Notes: generated from the letters alone by a model not told the origin. A DNA stretch of 33,125 nt from Myxococcales bacterium (GCA_030681895.1 JAUXRI010000083.1:1-33125), one strand, 5' to 3'; shown: positions 13,412 to 21,844, counted from the stretch's first letter. Translations and numbers: made by a program.

Positions 13412-14884
13412 GTGGAGTGGCTCGACGACGTCAAGCGGTGGAGGACGGGAGACGCAGCGGCGACGGAGCGTCTGCGCGAGTTCGTCACGCCCTTCGTTCA
13501 CGGTGCGCTGCTCGCGCGCATGCCGCATCACGCTGCGAACGCGCTCATGCCCGAGGCGCTCGACACCGTGATGGCGAACGCCGAGCAGGTGACGAAGGAC
13601 TCGGGCTTCGTGCTCCACGCCGTCGTGGTGGCGCGCCGCCTCGCGAAGGCGAACAAGCGGCCCTCGAAGCAGGAGCGGCCCAGCACCGACAGCACCGTCG
13701 CCGAAGGGCGGCAGTGGCTCGAGCGGTTGCGTGTGTTCCCTGAGGAGATCGTCGAGCGTGTGGTGTGGCGGCTCGCCGAAGGCATTCCCGGCCCGGAGCA
13801 GGTCGAGGTGCTGGGGCTCGACGAAGGTGAGCTGCGCAGCGCGCTCGAGCGCGGCATCGGAGACTCCCTGCTGCCGCCGCAGTCGCTGCACGGTGCTGAG
13901 TACGTGTGGGACCTCGCCGGCGAACCCTCGACGCAGCTCGCGCGCGCCGAGACGTACGCCATGTCGCTGCGGTTCGATCCGCTCCTGCCGCCCGAGCCGG
14001 CCGACGTCGTCAACACCGCCGCCACGTTTCAGGATCTCTCGAACGCGCAGGTCGGTGAGACGAGGCCCGAGGCCAACCCGTTCGGCGACTTCAAGCCGAC
14101 GCGCGTCGTCGTCGCGCTCGCCCCGGAGCCGAAGTCGAATCGCCTCCCAGCCGCGGGGAGTGGTGGTGAAGAGAAGACCGAAGGCGGGTTCGATCTCCCT
14201 GCCGCTGCGCGAGGCCTGGTGCCGAAGACCGAGCCCGCGACGCCAGCCGTGAAGACGAGCGGTCGCCAGGCGATGGTGCCGTGGGCGTCGCCCGCGCCGA
14301 CGAACCGCTCTGCGCCGAAGGTCGCGAAGGTGTTCGACGACGACCGGCCCTCGAAGAAGCGCAGCGCCGACGACGATCGCCCGAGCCGGAAGATGGTGGC
14401 CGCTCCGCCCGTGCCGGACGAGCGTGTGGGCCGGAAGACGACCGTCGAGGCGCCGATTCAGCCAGCGCCGTCGCAGACCCGCGTCGACGAGGACGACGAG
14501 CGGCCAAGCCGCAACCGCATTCAGGTGCGCGGCAAGCTCGATCGCGAGCGTGGTGACGAGTCGGGCCGCAAGCGGAACCCCGAGCTCGAGCGCGGTGAGG
14601 AGTCAGGGCGCAAGAAGAACCCCGAGCTCGAGGCGCGGCGCTCGCGGCCGATCGTCACCGAGCCCGAGGGCCGAGGGGCCGTGTCTGGCCAGACGCCCGT
14701 CGGCCCCGTGAGCGAGCCATCGCTCGAGCCCACCAACTCGGAGTCGGCGCCCCGCCCGATGCCCTTCGTCACCGAGAAGCTGGTGCCTCAGCCCGTGAGC
14801 CCTGCGGTGAGGTTCGTCGCCATCGGCGTCGGTGGCGCCCTGCTGCTGGTCGCGATCGTCTGGCGCCTGGGCTGGTTCCGCTGA
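13412..14884 (+). CDS. Tail-anchored protein with degenerate sigma-factor-like N-terminus
   Basis: The protein has 490 residues with a GTG start. Residues 1-80 resemble sigma region 2 (VKRWRTGDAAATERLREFVTPFV... ALDTVMANAEQV). Residues about 100-155 resemble region 4 (FPEEIVERVVWRLAEGIPGPEQVEVLGLDEGELRSALERG). Both are diverged, and the typical DNA-contacting Arg/Lys pattern is weak. A 280-residue disordered, charged, Pro-rich region follows, with two 14-residue repeats (ERGDESGRKRNPEL). One membrane helix (about 466-485) and a few residues end the protein, so nearly all of it is cytoplasmic. It may be a membrane-tethered regulator that binds RNA polymerase or a partner. A sigma function is not shown. 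It converges with aat, with 3 bp between stops. Confidence 0.7.
   Translation: MEWLDDVKRWRTGDAAATERLREFVTPFVHGALLARMPHHAANALMPEALDTVMANAEQVTKDSGFVLHAVVVARRLAKANKRPSKQERPSTDSTVAEGRQWLERLRVFPEEIVERVVWRLAEGIPGPEQVEVLGLDEGELRSALERGIGDSLLPPQSLHGAEYVWDLAGEPSTQLARAETYAMSLRFDPLLPPEPADVVNTAATFQDLSNAQVGETRPEANPFGDFKPTRVVVALAPEPKSNRLPAAGSGGEEKTEGGFDLPAAARGLVPKTEPATPAVKTSGRQAMVPWASPAPTNRSAPKVAKVFDDDRPSKKRSADDDRPSRKMVAAPPVPDERVGRKTTVEAPIQPAPSQTRVDEDDERPSRNRIQVRGKLDRERGDESGRKRNPELERGEESGRKKNPELEARRSRPIVTEPEGRGAVSGQTPVGPVSEPSLEPTNSESAPRPMPFVTEKLVPQPVSPAVRFVAIGVGGALLLVAIVWRLGWFR
14546..14629 (+). repeat. Two 42-bp tandem repeats in the disordered linker
   Basis: 14546-14587 and 14588-14629 encode ERGDESGRKRNPEL and ERGEESGRKKNPEL. 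The Arg/Lys/Glu pattern suggests a flexible charged tether. Confidence 0.8.
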
Positions 14885-14887
14885 CGT

Positions 14888-15583
14888 TCAGGGCGCAGCC
14901 TGCTCGGGGAAATGCCACGGCCCGCGCTTGGTCGGCAGCTTCGACAACGTCGCGACCGTCGCGAGGAAGCGGGGGCGTGGCCACGGCTCGGCGCCGAACC
15001 GCGCGAGGTGGGCCGTCTCCTGCTGGCAGTCGATGAGCTGCACGCCCCACTCGCGCATCCACTCGGCGAGGGTGACGAAGGCGAGCTTCGACGCGTCGTC
15101 GGCGCGGGCGAACATCGACTCGCCGTAGAAGACGCGGCCGAGCGACACGCCGTAGAGCCCGCCGACGAGCTGATCGCCGAGCCACGCCTCGCATGAGTGC
15201 GCGAGGCCGAGGTGGTGGAGCGTCACGTACGCCTGCCGCATGTCGCGGGTGATCCACGTGCCGCGTTGACCGGGCCGTCGCGTCGCCGCGCAGCCATCGA
15301 TGACGTCTTCGAAGGCGGTGTCGAGGGTGAGGCGGTAGGGGGCGGCCTTCTGCGTCTTCTTCAGGCTCTTCGGCACGTGGAGCTTCGCGGGCTCGAGCAC
15401 GAAGCGCGGGTCAGGGCAGTGCCAGAGAATCGGCAGGCCCTCGGAGTACCAGGGAAAGATGCCGCGCTGGTACGCCGCCACCAGCCGCTGCGGCGAGAGG
15501 TCTCCGCCCACCGCGAGAATGCCGTCCTCGTTCGCGTTCGTCGCGGGCGGGAACGCGGTGGGGTCGGCACCGAGGAAGTGCAT
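14888..15583 (-). CDS. aat: Leucyl/phenylalanyl-tRNA-protein transferase
   Basis: The protein has 231 residues, normal for the family. Aat transfers Leu or Phe from tRNA to the N-terminal Arg or Lys of proteins, marking them for ClpAP under the N-degron pathway. Family motifs are clear: DGILAVGGDLSPQRLVAAYQRGIFPWYSEG near the N-terminus, ILWHCPDPRFVL, GTWITRDMRQAY, HSCEAWLGDQLVGGLYGVSLGRVFYGESMF, and IDCQQETAHLARFGAEPWPR. A Shine-Dalgarno GGAG lies 6 nt before the ATG. It follows the LEA-type lipoprotein gene by 15 bp and may be read from the same transcript. No clpS or clpA gene is adjacent. Confidence 0.96.
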   Translation of the reverse strand: MHFLGADPTAFPPATNANEDGILAVGGDLSPQRLVAAYQRGIFPWYSEGLPILWHCPDPRFVLEPAKLHVPKSLKKTQKAAPYRLTLDTAFEDVIDGCAATRRPGQRGTWITRDMRQAYVTLHHLGLAHSCEAWLGDQLVGGLYGVSLGRVFYGESMFARADDASKLAFVTLAEWMREWGVQLIDCQQETAHLARFGAEPWPRPRFLATVATLSKLPTKRGPWHFPEQAAP

Positions 15584-15598
15584 GCAGCTCCAGGACCG

Positions 15599-16474
15599 TT
15601 ACTTGTCCTTCGAGACGGTCAGCTTGATGTCGCCTTTGGCCGAGAGCGGCTCGGAGTACAGCGGCGTCTTGAGCTCGGCCTTCATCTCGTACGGCACCAC
15701 CAGGCCCTTGATGAGCTTCTTCACGTCCTTGCCGTGCGACTCTTCGTTCATCACGGCGCTGACGTCGAACACGTCGGTCGAGGCGATGGCCGTCTTGATG
15801 CCGACCCCGTGCGTACCCTCGGCGACCTTCTTGCCGGCGAGCGAGACCTCGTACGTGATGCCCGAGATCGTCACGGGGAAGTTGTTGGTGTTGACGACGA
15901 GCAGGTGGAAGACGGCCTGCACTTCCGAGTCCGAGAAGCGGCCCGCCTCGAACTCGCCCATCTTCAGGTGCGGCAGGCGCGGCGTGCGCACCTCACGCGA
16001 GCGGGCGAAGGGGAGCTCGACGGCCACGGCCTGCATCGACGTTTTGCCATCGGCGCCAGCGACCTCTCGCTGAACGGTGCCCTTCAGGTTGCCGCGCAGG
16101 GCGATGAGAATCGAGCCGCCGCGCGCATCCATCGCCTTCAGGTCTTCGCCGTCCTTCACGTAGGTGAAGGTCTCTTCGAAGCCGAACGGTGCCGTCTGAC
16201 CCGCGGCGATGCTCAAGCTCAGCGTCTCGGGTTTGGTCGACAGCACGTTGCCATCGACGACGAACTCGACGTCGGCGCCGGTGATGGTGAGGGCTTCGTC
16301 ACCCGCGAGGATCTCGCCCGACAGCTTCACCGTCACGTCGGTGAGCGACTGGGTGGCGATCTGCATGTCCTGCTTCGGGAGCTCGGCCTCTTTGACGTCG
16401 GCCTTCGTCTCGGGGGCCGACTTGCAGCCAGCGAGGCACAGCAGGGCAGCCGCGAACAGCGCACGAATTTTCAT
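15599..16474 (-). CDS. LEA14/WHy-type lipoprotein
   Basis: The protein has 291 residues. The signal peptide ends in CLAGC (lipidated Cys17). Two beta-rich halves follow, each like the LEA type 2/WHy (water stress and hypersensitive response) fold: about 40-160 (LTDVTVKLSGEILAGDEALTITGADVEFVVDG) and about 185-285 (VFHLLVVNTNNFPVTISGITYEVSLAGKKVAEG). The NTNNFPVTISGI stretch is a typical WHy signature, in which an Asn-Pro turn precedes a beta strand. Proteins of this fold are linked to stress tolerance or envelope maintenance, but no function is proven. Its ATG overlaps the stop of the upstream lipoprotein gene by 4 bp (ATGA), which indicates coupling. Confidence 0.8.
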   Translation of the reverse strand: MKIRALFAAALLCLAGCKSAPETKADVKEAELPKQDMQIATQSLTDVTVKLSGEILAGDEALTITGADVEFVVDGNVLSTKPETLSLSIAAGQTAPFGFEETFTYVKDGEDLKAMDARGGSILIALRGNLKGTVQREVAGADGKTSMQAVAVELPFARSREVRTPRLPHLKMGEFEAGRFSDSEVQAVFHLLVVNTNNFPVTISGITYEVSLAGKKVAEGTHGVGIKTAIASTDVFDVSAVMNEESHGKDVKKLIKGLVVPYEMKAELKTPLYSEPLSAKGDIKLTVSKDK

Positions 16475-17229
16475 GGAATCCCCAGGGAGCAGGGCTCGCT
16501 GCCTGCGTCAGCAGAGCCGATGTCACGAACACGCTGCAGGAAAACGGGCGTCGGGTTGCCGCCGGCGTAGTTGAACGGGCTGGTGATGGTGATGAAGCCC
16601 AGGTCGGGAACGAAGGTGCGAATCGGGTCAGCGCCGCGGTCGGGCATCTGGCTGGTCAACATGCGCAGCCCGCTCGAGTAGTCCGACAGGGGCGTCTTGA
16701 GCTGCACGGGCGTCGGCGACTGGGTCGTCACGCGGTACGAGGCCGCCTCGATGGTGTGCATGCCCGATTGATCGACGCTGTCGGCCTGCACGTTGGTGGT
16801 CTGGTTCTGGCCGGGCGCGGCGTCGGAGAGCAGCCAGGTGACGCCGGTGATGGCCATGGCGTCGTTGCGGAAGGTGACCGAGCGGCCCTGCCGGGGGAAC
16901 TCGCGGCGCAGCAGCTTCAGGTTGCCGTTCTCGAAGCTGAAGTTGTCGATCATCAACGTCTGGCCGCCCTCGCGGTACTCGACGGGCATCACCTTGACGC
17001 CGCCTTCGAGGGTGAACACCGGCTTCACGAGCGCTCCGAGCTTGGGCGGGTCGTTCTTCATCGAGTCGCTCACCGAGTACTCGAAGCAGCGGTTGGCGAT
17101 GATGCCGAAGCGGGTCTGGGCCACGCAGTCGATGCCACACGAGTCGTCGACGGAGCCCCCGTCAGAGGTCGGTTTCACCGGCCCGCAGGCCGCCAGCACC
17201 ACGAGAGACATGAGAGCGATGAAGCGCAT
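16471..17229 (-). CDS. Lipoprotein of unknown function
   Basis: The protein has 252 residues. The signal peptide ends in VLAAC (lipidated Cys15). The remaining sequence is beta-rich with a few Cys (DSCGIDCVAQTRFG, NRCFEYSV, EPCSLGIP), possibly forming disulfides. Acidic and Gly-rich stretches flank the ends, including SDGGSVDD near the N-terminus. I recognise no domain. It is the first gene of a likely unit with the LEA-type lipoprotein, whose ATG overlaps its stop, and perhaps aat. The two lipoproteins may act together on the envelope. Confidence 0.7.
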   Translation of the reverse strand: MRFIALMSLVVLAACGPVKPTSDGGSVDDSCGIDCVAQTRFGIIANRCFEYSVSDSMKNDPPKLGALVKPVFTLEGGVKVMPVEYREGGQTLMIDNFSFENGNLKLLRREFPRQGRSVTFRNDAMAITGVTWLLSDAAPGQNQTTNVQADSVDQSGMHTIEAASYRVTTQSPTPVQLKTPLSDYSSGLRMLTSQMPDRGADPIRTFVPDLGFITITSPFNYAGGNPTPVFLQRVRDIGSADAGSEPCSLGIP

Positions 17230-17290
17230 GCGGAGCGTCTAACGCGTGTGCGGGGCACGAGTCGACCACCACGAGCGTCACCGCCAGAGG

Positions 17291-19300
17291 TCACTGCGTG
17301 AGCGTGAAGATCGGCAACACGCTCTGCAGGTCGTCCGTCCACACCACGGGGTCGGTGATGGTGCCCTTGAGCTCCGGAGCGCCCACCTGGCGGACTCTCG
17401 CGAGCACGGCCTCGTCGGTCGACGAGAGCACCCAGACCGAGAACGTCGCGAGGTCGCCACGCTGGCCAGCGATCACCACGTACGGCAGCCCAGCGGCCGT
17501 CAGTACGCCCGCGGCCACCCGGGCCAGGGCGAGGTAGCGGTTGCTGACGTGAATCGCGAGGAGCCCACCTGGCGTGACGCGGCGTCGATAGAGCTCGATC
17601 GCCTCGACCGTCAGCAGGTGCGCCGGCACCGAGTCGCCCGAGAAGACGTCGACCACCATCAGGTCGACCGGCGCGGCATGCGCGAGCTCGTCGGCGACCA
17701 TCGCCCCGCGGGCCTCTCCCTCGCGCACCGTGACGGTGGCCTTCGAGCGCGAGAGGAAGCTGAACCGGTCGCGACGCTTCGCCAGCTCGATGACGTCGGG
17801 AGAGAGCTCGATGAACTCCACGACGTCGCCAGCCTCGAACAGCGCCGCCGCGACGCCGATGCCCAGGCCCAACACGGTGGCGCGAATCGGCCCAGGCCGC
17901 TGCTGGTGGAGCGACGCGATGGCCACGCCGAGCCCGCTGGTGCGCGTGAAGTAGGCGGTGGGCTCATCGAGCTTCTCGGGCGCCTGCAGCTGAAAGCCAT
18001 GAAGCGTGTCGCCGTGCCGCAACGCGAACGCGTGGAATGGAGTGCCCGGCGCGTTCTCTTCCTGCACCCGAATGACGCCGTACGGAGAGCGCATCGACTC
18101 GCGCTGGCCCTCGGAGCCTTTGATCCACAACGCGAACGTCACCACTGAGAGCGTGGTGGCGATCCAGCCGAGCGCGCGGAACTTCGTGCCCCGCGGCCAC
18201 GCCATCACCATCGCCACGGCGACCGCGGCGACGGTCAACGGCAGCTCGTAGAAGTCTTCGAAGACGACGGGCGCGAGCACGCCGACCACCGCGGTGCCGA
18301 GGGCACCTCCGATGGCGAGCTGCAGATAGAACCCGGACAACGCCTCGGGCGCGGGCCGGCGTTCGTGCAGCTCGGCGTGGAGCCACCAGCAGCCGCCGAA
18401 CAACACGAGGCCGAAGGTGACGATGGACAAGGCGAGGTCGACCTCGGGGCGAACGGCGGTCGTCAGCACGAGGCCGAGGGTGCCGATGCCGAAGAGCGCG
18501 GCGGACAGCAAAGGCCTGCGCCACGACGCATCACCGAACCCGACGATGAAGGTGACGAGGTAGACGGCGAGCGGGAAGGCCCAGAGCAGCGGGGTGGGCG
18601 TGAGGTCCTGACAGAGGGCGTTCGTCGCCGCCGAGAGTAGGGCGGTGCCGAGCGCAGGCAGCACCAGCCACGAGGTGCGCAGCCCCGTCCACCTCGCAGG
18701 CGTCGCCGCGGCCTGACGGCCCCAGAGCGTGGCGACGAGGCAGGCGAGGAAGACGACGAAGCCGACGGTCAGCCCTTTGGCCTGCAGCTGCATGCCGAAC
18801 AGCGGCTCGACGGCGACCGGGTAGATGAGGAGCGCGAGGAGGGCTCCGGCGTTCGAGACCGCGTACAGCCGGAAGGCCTTCGTGCCGCGCGCCTCGCTGA
18901 CCGACGACTGCACCAGCGACGCGGTCGTCGACAACACGAGGAACGGGAGCGCCGTCGTACGCAGCAGGAAGACGAGCACGTCGAAGGCCGTGCCGTTCCA
19001 CTGCGGGCTGATGGGCACCAGCGGCGCGCCCCATGTCAGCCACTGCCAGCCGAGCGAGCCAAGCGCCACGACACCGAGGACCAACTGCGCGACGGCGTGT
19101 CTCGAGGCAGGAACGCGCGTGGCGAGCAGGTGCGCCCAGCCGTAGCCGGCCACCAGCATCACCTGAAAGAAGAGCAGGCAGGTCGTCCAGACGGCCGCGC
19201 TCCCACCGAAGCGGGGCAGCGCGATGCGGCCGACGAGGAGCTCGAGCAGGAAGAGCAGCAGCGCGCTCGAGAAGACCGTCACTGCGGGCAACTGCTTCAC
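17291..19300 (-). CDS. Membrane protein fused to spermidine synthase-like domain
   Basis: The protein has about 669 residues from a GTG at 19300; a TTG at 19309 would add three. The first ~400 residues form about a dozen hydrophobic helices (for example FSSALLLFLLELLVGRIALPRF at the start). The C-terminal ~250 residues match the spermidine synthase (SpeE) Rossmann fold: VLGLGIGVAAALFEAG, FIELSPDVIELA and VVDVFSGDSVPAHLLTVEAIELY followed by GGLLAIHVSNRYL. The full polyamine-specific active-site pattern is not clear, so the substrate may differ; the polytopic N-terminus suggests an integral-membrane enzyme. These fused proteins are widespread in bacteria and mostly uncharacterised. No methionine-derived decarboxylase (speD or speA) is nearby. 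It lies 51 bp downstream of the cytochrome gene. Confidence 0.85.
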   Translation of the reverse strand: MKQLPAVTVFSSALLLFLLELLVGRIALPRFGGSAAVWTTCLLFFQVMLVAGYGWAHLLATRVPASRHAVAQLVLGVVALGSLGWQWLTWGAPLVPISPQWNGTAFDVLVFLLRTTALPFLVLSTTASLVQSSVSEARGTKAFRLYAVSNAGALLALLIYPVAVEPLFGMQLQAKGLTVGFVVFLACLVATLWGRQAAATPARWTGLRTSWLVLPALGTALLSAATNALCQDLTPTPLLWAFPLAVYLVTFIVGFGDASWRRPLLSAALFGIGTLGLVLTTAVRPEVDLALSIVTFGLVLFGGCWWLHAELHERRPAPEALSGFYLQLAIGGALGTAVVGVLAPVVFEDFYELPLTVAAVAVAMVMAWPRGTKFRALGWIATTLSVVTFALWIKGSEGQRESMRSPYGVIRVQEENAPGTPFHAFALRHGDTLHGFQLQAPEKLDEPTAYFTRTSGLGVAIASLHQQRPGPIRATVLGLGIGVAAALFEAGDVVEFIELSPDVIELAKRRDRFSFLSRSKATVTVREGEARGAMVADELAHAAPVDLMVVDVFSGDSVPAHLLTVEAIELYRRRVTPGGLLAIHVSNRYLALARVAAGVLTAAGLPYVVIAGQRGDLATFSVWVLSSTDEAVLARVRQVGAPELKGTITDPVVWTDDLQSVLPIFTLTQ

Positions 19301-19351
19301 GGCGCGCAATATCGCCCGGCGGGCGTCGACGGGCGAGACTTGAATCAGCGA

Positions 19352-19831
19352 CTACTTCGCGGCGGGCTTCTCGCCCTTCTCCACCTTCTTCTGCTCGCGC
19401 ATGGGCACGAGGTACGCGTTGTGGCAGCTCATGCAGGTGGCGATCATCGAGTCGAAGGCCACCGACAGCTCCTCGGGGCTCTTCTTGTCGCACGCGGCGA
19501 TGACGGCGTTGGCGTCTTTGCGGAGGTTGTCCTGGAGGACCTTGAACGCCGGAGCCGGGACGTTTTCTTCGGTGAGCCGTGGGCTGTTGGCGATGCCCTG
19601 GGCGTAGCGCTTCGCCTCGTCGTACTTCAGCGTCGCGACGGCCAGCACGAGATCGCGCATGTCCTTGCTGTGCAGCTTCATCTTGGCCTTGAGGAAGGCC
19701 TTCACCTCGGTGGTGACCAGCTGCTGCTCGATGATGCGGGCCATCTTCTTCTCTTCCTTCGTGGGGAAGACGGAATCCTGAGCACTGGCGAAGACCGACG
19801 TGAGGCACAGCACAGCGGCGAGCAGGCGCAT
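19352..19831 (-). CDS. Periplasmic monohaem cytochrome c (class II-like)
   Basis: The protein has 159 residues from the ATG at 19831. A cleavable signal sequence (MRLLAAVLCLTSVFASAQ) precedes a helical protein of about 140 residues. The single haem-binding CMSCH (133-137) lies near the C-terminus in the context MIATCMSCHNAYLV, as in four-helix-bundle class II cytochromes (cytochrome c' and c-556 type). The tail is Lys-rich. It would carry one covalent haem in the periplasm and could transfer electrons or bind small gases; no axial ligand upstream can be assigned with confidence. A GGGGG stretch precedes the ATG. It may be co-transcribed with the membrane spermidine synthase-like gene, 51 bp downstream. 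Confidence 0.8.
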   Translation of the reverse strand: MRLLAAVLCLTSVFASAQDSVFPTKEEKKMARIIEQQLVTTEVKAFLKAKMKLHSKDMRDLVLAVATLKYDEAKRYAQGIANSPRLTEENVPAPAFKVLQDNLRKDANAVIAACDKKSPEELSVAFDSMIATCMSCHNAYLVPMREQKKVEKGEKPAAK

Positions 19832-19861
19832 GAGACCCCCAAGAGGCAAAGACGACGCGGC

Positions 19862-19867
19862 TCTATA
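19862..19867 (-). promoter_or_regulatory. Candidate -10 box of the cytochrome gene
   Basis: TATAGA on the minus strand, 30 nt before the ATG at 19831. A 17-nt spacer leads back to GTCGAC, a poor -35 match. This is the closest match to the -10 consensus that I saw in an intergenic gap. Confidence 0.35.
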
Positions 19868-19975
19868 GTGCATCTCGCGCACCAGTCGACTCCCCACGTG
19901 AGTCAGGTGGTTGTGGGCGGGCCGGGCGAATGGTTTGCGCACGTGAGCGTGGCAGCGTCGGGCTACGGTGACGCC

Positions 19976-20590
19976 GTGTCGCGCCGTCCCGACTTCAGCC
20001 AGAGCGTGAGAATGCTGATCGCTCACCTCGCGGCGACGATGAAGGAGTTCCGTCACATCGACGCCAACGCCATTCTGGTCGTGGCGGGTGAGGCGCGCCG
20101 GGCCTCGCGGGGCACCGTGAAGCCGCTGTGTTTTCTGAACGGCAAGCGGCGTGATCGCCTCGGCCGTCGCAAGCCGCTGGTCACCTTTCACGGCCACCGG
20201 GTGCTCTACGCCATCACGCTCAGGCCGCTCTTCTTCCGCAAGTCGACGCCGCGGCAACGCGTGGCCACCATTCTCCACGAGCTGTTCCACATTGCTCCGG
20301 CCTTCGACGGCACCCTGGACCATCAGCGGCGCCACGCACAGGCAGGTGACGACTTCGAGGCCGCCTTCCGCCCCATCGAGCGCCGGTACTGGAAGCGCAT
20401 TCCACCCGAGGTGCTCGAGGGCTTTTCGTACGACGGCGAGGTGCGAGTGCTGCAGTGGCTCGAGAAGCCCCAGAGCTGGTTGCCGACCGAGCGCACCACC
20501 CACCGCGCGCACTACACCGAGCGCCATCTGTTCGAGGGCGTGATGAGAATGAAGACGCGGGCGCCACGCGCCCGGCTCGATCTGCAGTGA
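19976..20590 (+). CDS. Putative HExxH metallopeptidase
   Basis: The protein has about 204 residues from a GTG at 19976; other GTG starts nearby cannot be excluded. No signal peptide is seen, so it is cytoplasmic. The zinc-binding motif is in ATILHELFHIAPAFDG (His101, Glu102, His105); a third ligand may be His114 (TLDHQRRH) or an acidic residue further on. The flanking sequence is basic (SRGTVKPLCFLNGKRRDRLGRRK) and looks like a small soluble domain. It resembles the broad class of small minimal metallopeptidases, including those in phages and plasmids; the exact family is not clear. The AAA-type ATPase gene follows after 32 bp and may be in the same unit. A TACGGT lies 6 nt before the GTG, without a Shine-Dalgarno sequence. 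Confidence 0.6.
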   Translation: MSRRPDFSQSVRMLIAHLAATMKEFRHIDANAILVVAGEARRASRGTVKPLCFLNGKRRDRLGRRKPLVTFHGHRVLYAITLRPLFFRKSTPRQRVATILHELFHIAPAFDGTLDHQRRHAQAGDDFEAAFRPIERRYWKRIPPEVLEGFSYDGEVRVLQWLEKPQSWLPTERTTHRAHYTERHLFEGVMRMKTRAPRARLDLQ

Positions 20591-20611
20591 CCGGCCATGA
20601 AAATGGTCTAT

Positions 20612-20618
20612 GGAGAGG
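20612..20618 (+). promoter_or_regulatory. Ribosome binding site of the ATPase gene
   Basis: GGAGAGG lies 4 nt before the ATG at 20623 and fixes this start. Confidence 0.65.
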
Positions 20619-20622
20619 CGTC

Positions 20623-21687
20623 ATGTCCGAGCTGCACCCGCTGGCCGACCGCTACCTCGATCTCATCTACGACGGTCCCACTGCTGAACTTCGCGCCCGG
20701 AAGGATCTCGAAGACGAGCTCGCCGCGCAGCTGACCGCCGGCAACCACGTCTGCATTCGCGGGTTCTGGCGCATCGGGAAGACGACGATGCTCAAGGGTG
20801 TGCTGCAGCGCGCGTGTGAGCGCAGCGGCGGCGCCGCCATCTTCCTGGACCTGCGAGATCCCGATCGCGACGACGGCCTGCCTCAGTCGATCGAGGCCGT
20901 GGTGGAGCGGTTGACCAAGAAGGTGACCGAGTTCCTCGCGCGCGTCGGGGCGACCGAGCTGAAGGCCGACCCGAAGGCGCCGCTCGAGGTGCTGGGCGAG
21001 CTCGCCGCGCCCATCTTCATCGGGCTCGACGAGGTGCTCTCGTTGTTCTCGCTGGGGCCCGAGAAGATGGTGACGCTCCTCGACGCGCTGCTGACGACGC
21101 CGAAGAACGTTCGCGTCGGGCTCATCGCGCACCGGCACCGTGACGTCGACGCGCTCTTCGAGACGGCCATCGTGCAGCGGCCGGGCATGGCGTCGGCGTT
21201 CGTGCCGCCCATCTCTGATGAGGAGCTCGTCACCCTCGTGAACACGCCGGCGCTCGCCGAGGGCGTGAAGTTCTCCGATGAAGCGCTCGGGGCGATCGCC
21301 GAGATCTCGGGCAACCGGCCGTGGGAAGCGCTCTCGTTCTGCTACCTCGCGGCGAAGCGGCTGCCCAAGGGCTTCACCGGAGAAGTGGGCCCCGATGCCA
21401 TCGAAGCGCTGGTGAGCCTCGACGCGTTGGCCGAGGTGGAAGAGGGCCAGGCGCTCATCGACAACGCGCTGCGGACGCTGGTGACGGCGATGTCGCCTGC
21501 CGAGAAGACGCTGTGCGAGCTGCTCGCGGTCGGCGGAGAAGGTGAAGTGCCCGAAGACGCCATCGCCGCGCTCGAGGTCTCAGGCCTGGTGAGCGCGACG
21601 CCCGAGGGCTACCAGCTCACCGGCGCGTTCTTCGCGGGCATCGTCGAAGGTGTCGCGCAGGGCGCCATCAAGGTGGCCGTCGAGTAG
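20623..21687 (+). CDS. AAA/STAND-type ATPase
   Basis: The protein has 354 residues. The P-loop RGFWRIGKTTML lies at about residues 46-57. The Walker B-like strand IFIGLDEVLSLF follows at about 129-140, with the acidic pair DE. Then come LIAHRHRDVDALFE (a possible sensor 1-type region) and a C-terminal helical region with NRPWEALSFCYLAAKR that reads as a winged-helix or lid domain. The overall form resembles the ATPase_2/AAA_16 group of stand-alone signal-transducing ATPases. The partner and output are unknown. A hydrolase-active ATPase is predicted because both Walker motifs look intact. It lies directly behind the HExxH gene and is followed by a small hairpin. Confidence 0.75.
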   Translation: MSELHPLADRYLDLIYDGPTAELRARKDLEDELAAQLTAGNHVCIRGFWRIGKTTMLKGVLQRACERSGGAAIFLDLRDPDRDDGLPQSIEAVVERLTKKVTEFLARVGATELKADPKAPLEVLGELAAPIFIGLDEVLSLFSLGPEKMVTLLDALLTTPKNVRVGLIAHRHRDVDALFETAIVQRPGMASAFVPPISDEELVTLVNTPALAEGVKFSDEALGAIAEISGNRPWEALSFCYLAAKRLPKGFTGEVGPDAIEALVSLDALAEVEEGQALIDNALRTLVTAMSPAEKTLCELLAVGGEGEVPEDAIAALEVSGLVSATPEGYQLTGAFFAGIVEGVAQGAIKVAVE

Positions 21688-21690
21688 TCG

Positions 21691-21723
21691 AAGGTCGCGC
21701 TGACGGCGGAGGGCGGCGACCTT
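21691..21723 (+). terminator. Hairpin after the ATPase gene
   Basis: AAGGTCGC (21691-21698) pairs with GCGACCTT (21716-21723) around a 17-nt loop, starting 3 nt after the stop codon. No T-run follows. The loop is large, so this is a tentative terminator. Confidence 0.4.
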
Positions 21724-21844
21724 TCGGGCATTGCGTATGGAGCAGTGCTGGCCGGCGCCTTCAGCCGCAGCTGCGTGTTCAGCGTCGAACGAGTTACGAA
21801 CATGGGCTGCTTTGGATGCCGACTTCGACCAGCCCGCGTTGGTC

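Noticed and set aside
15197..16570. 457-codon plus-strand frame
   Set aside because: It is antisense to aat and the LEA-type lipoprotein gene, both with clear family or lipobox motifs.
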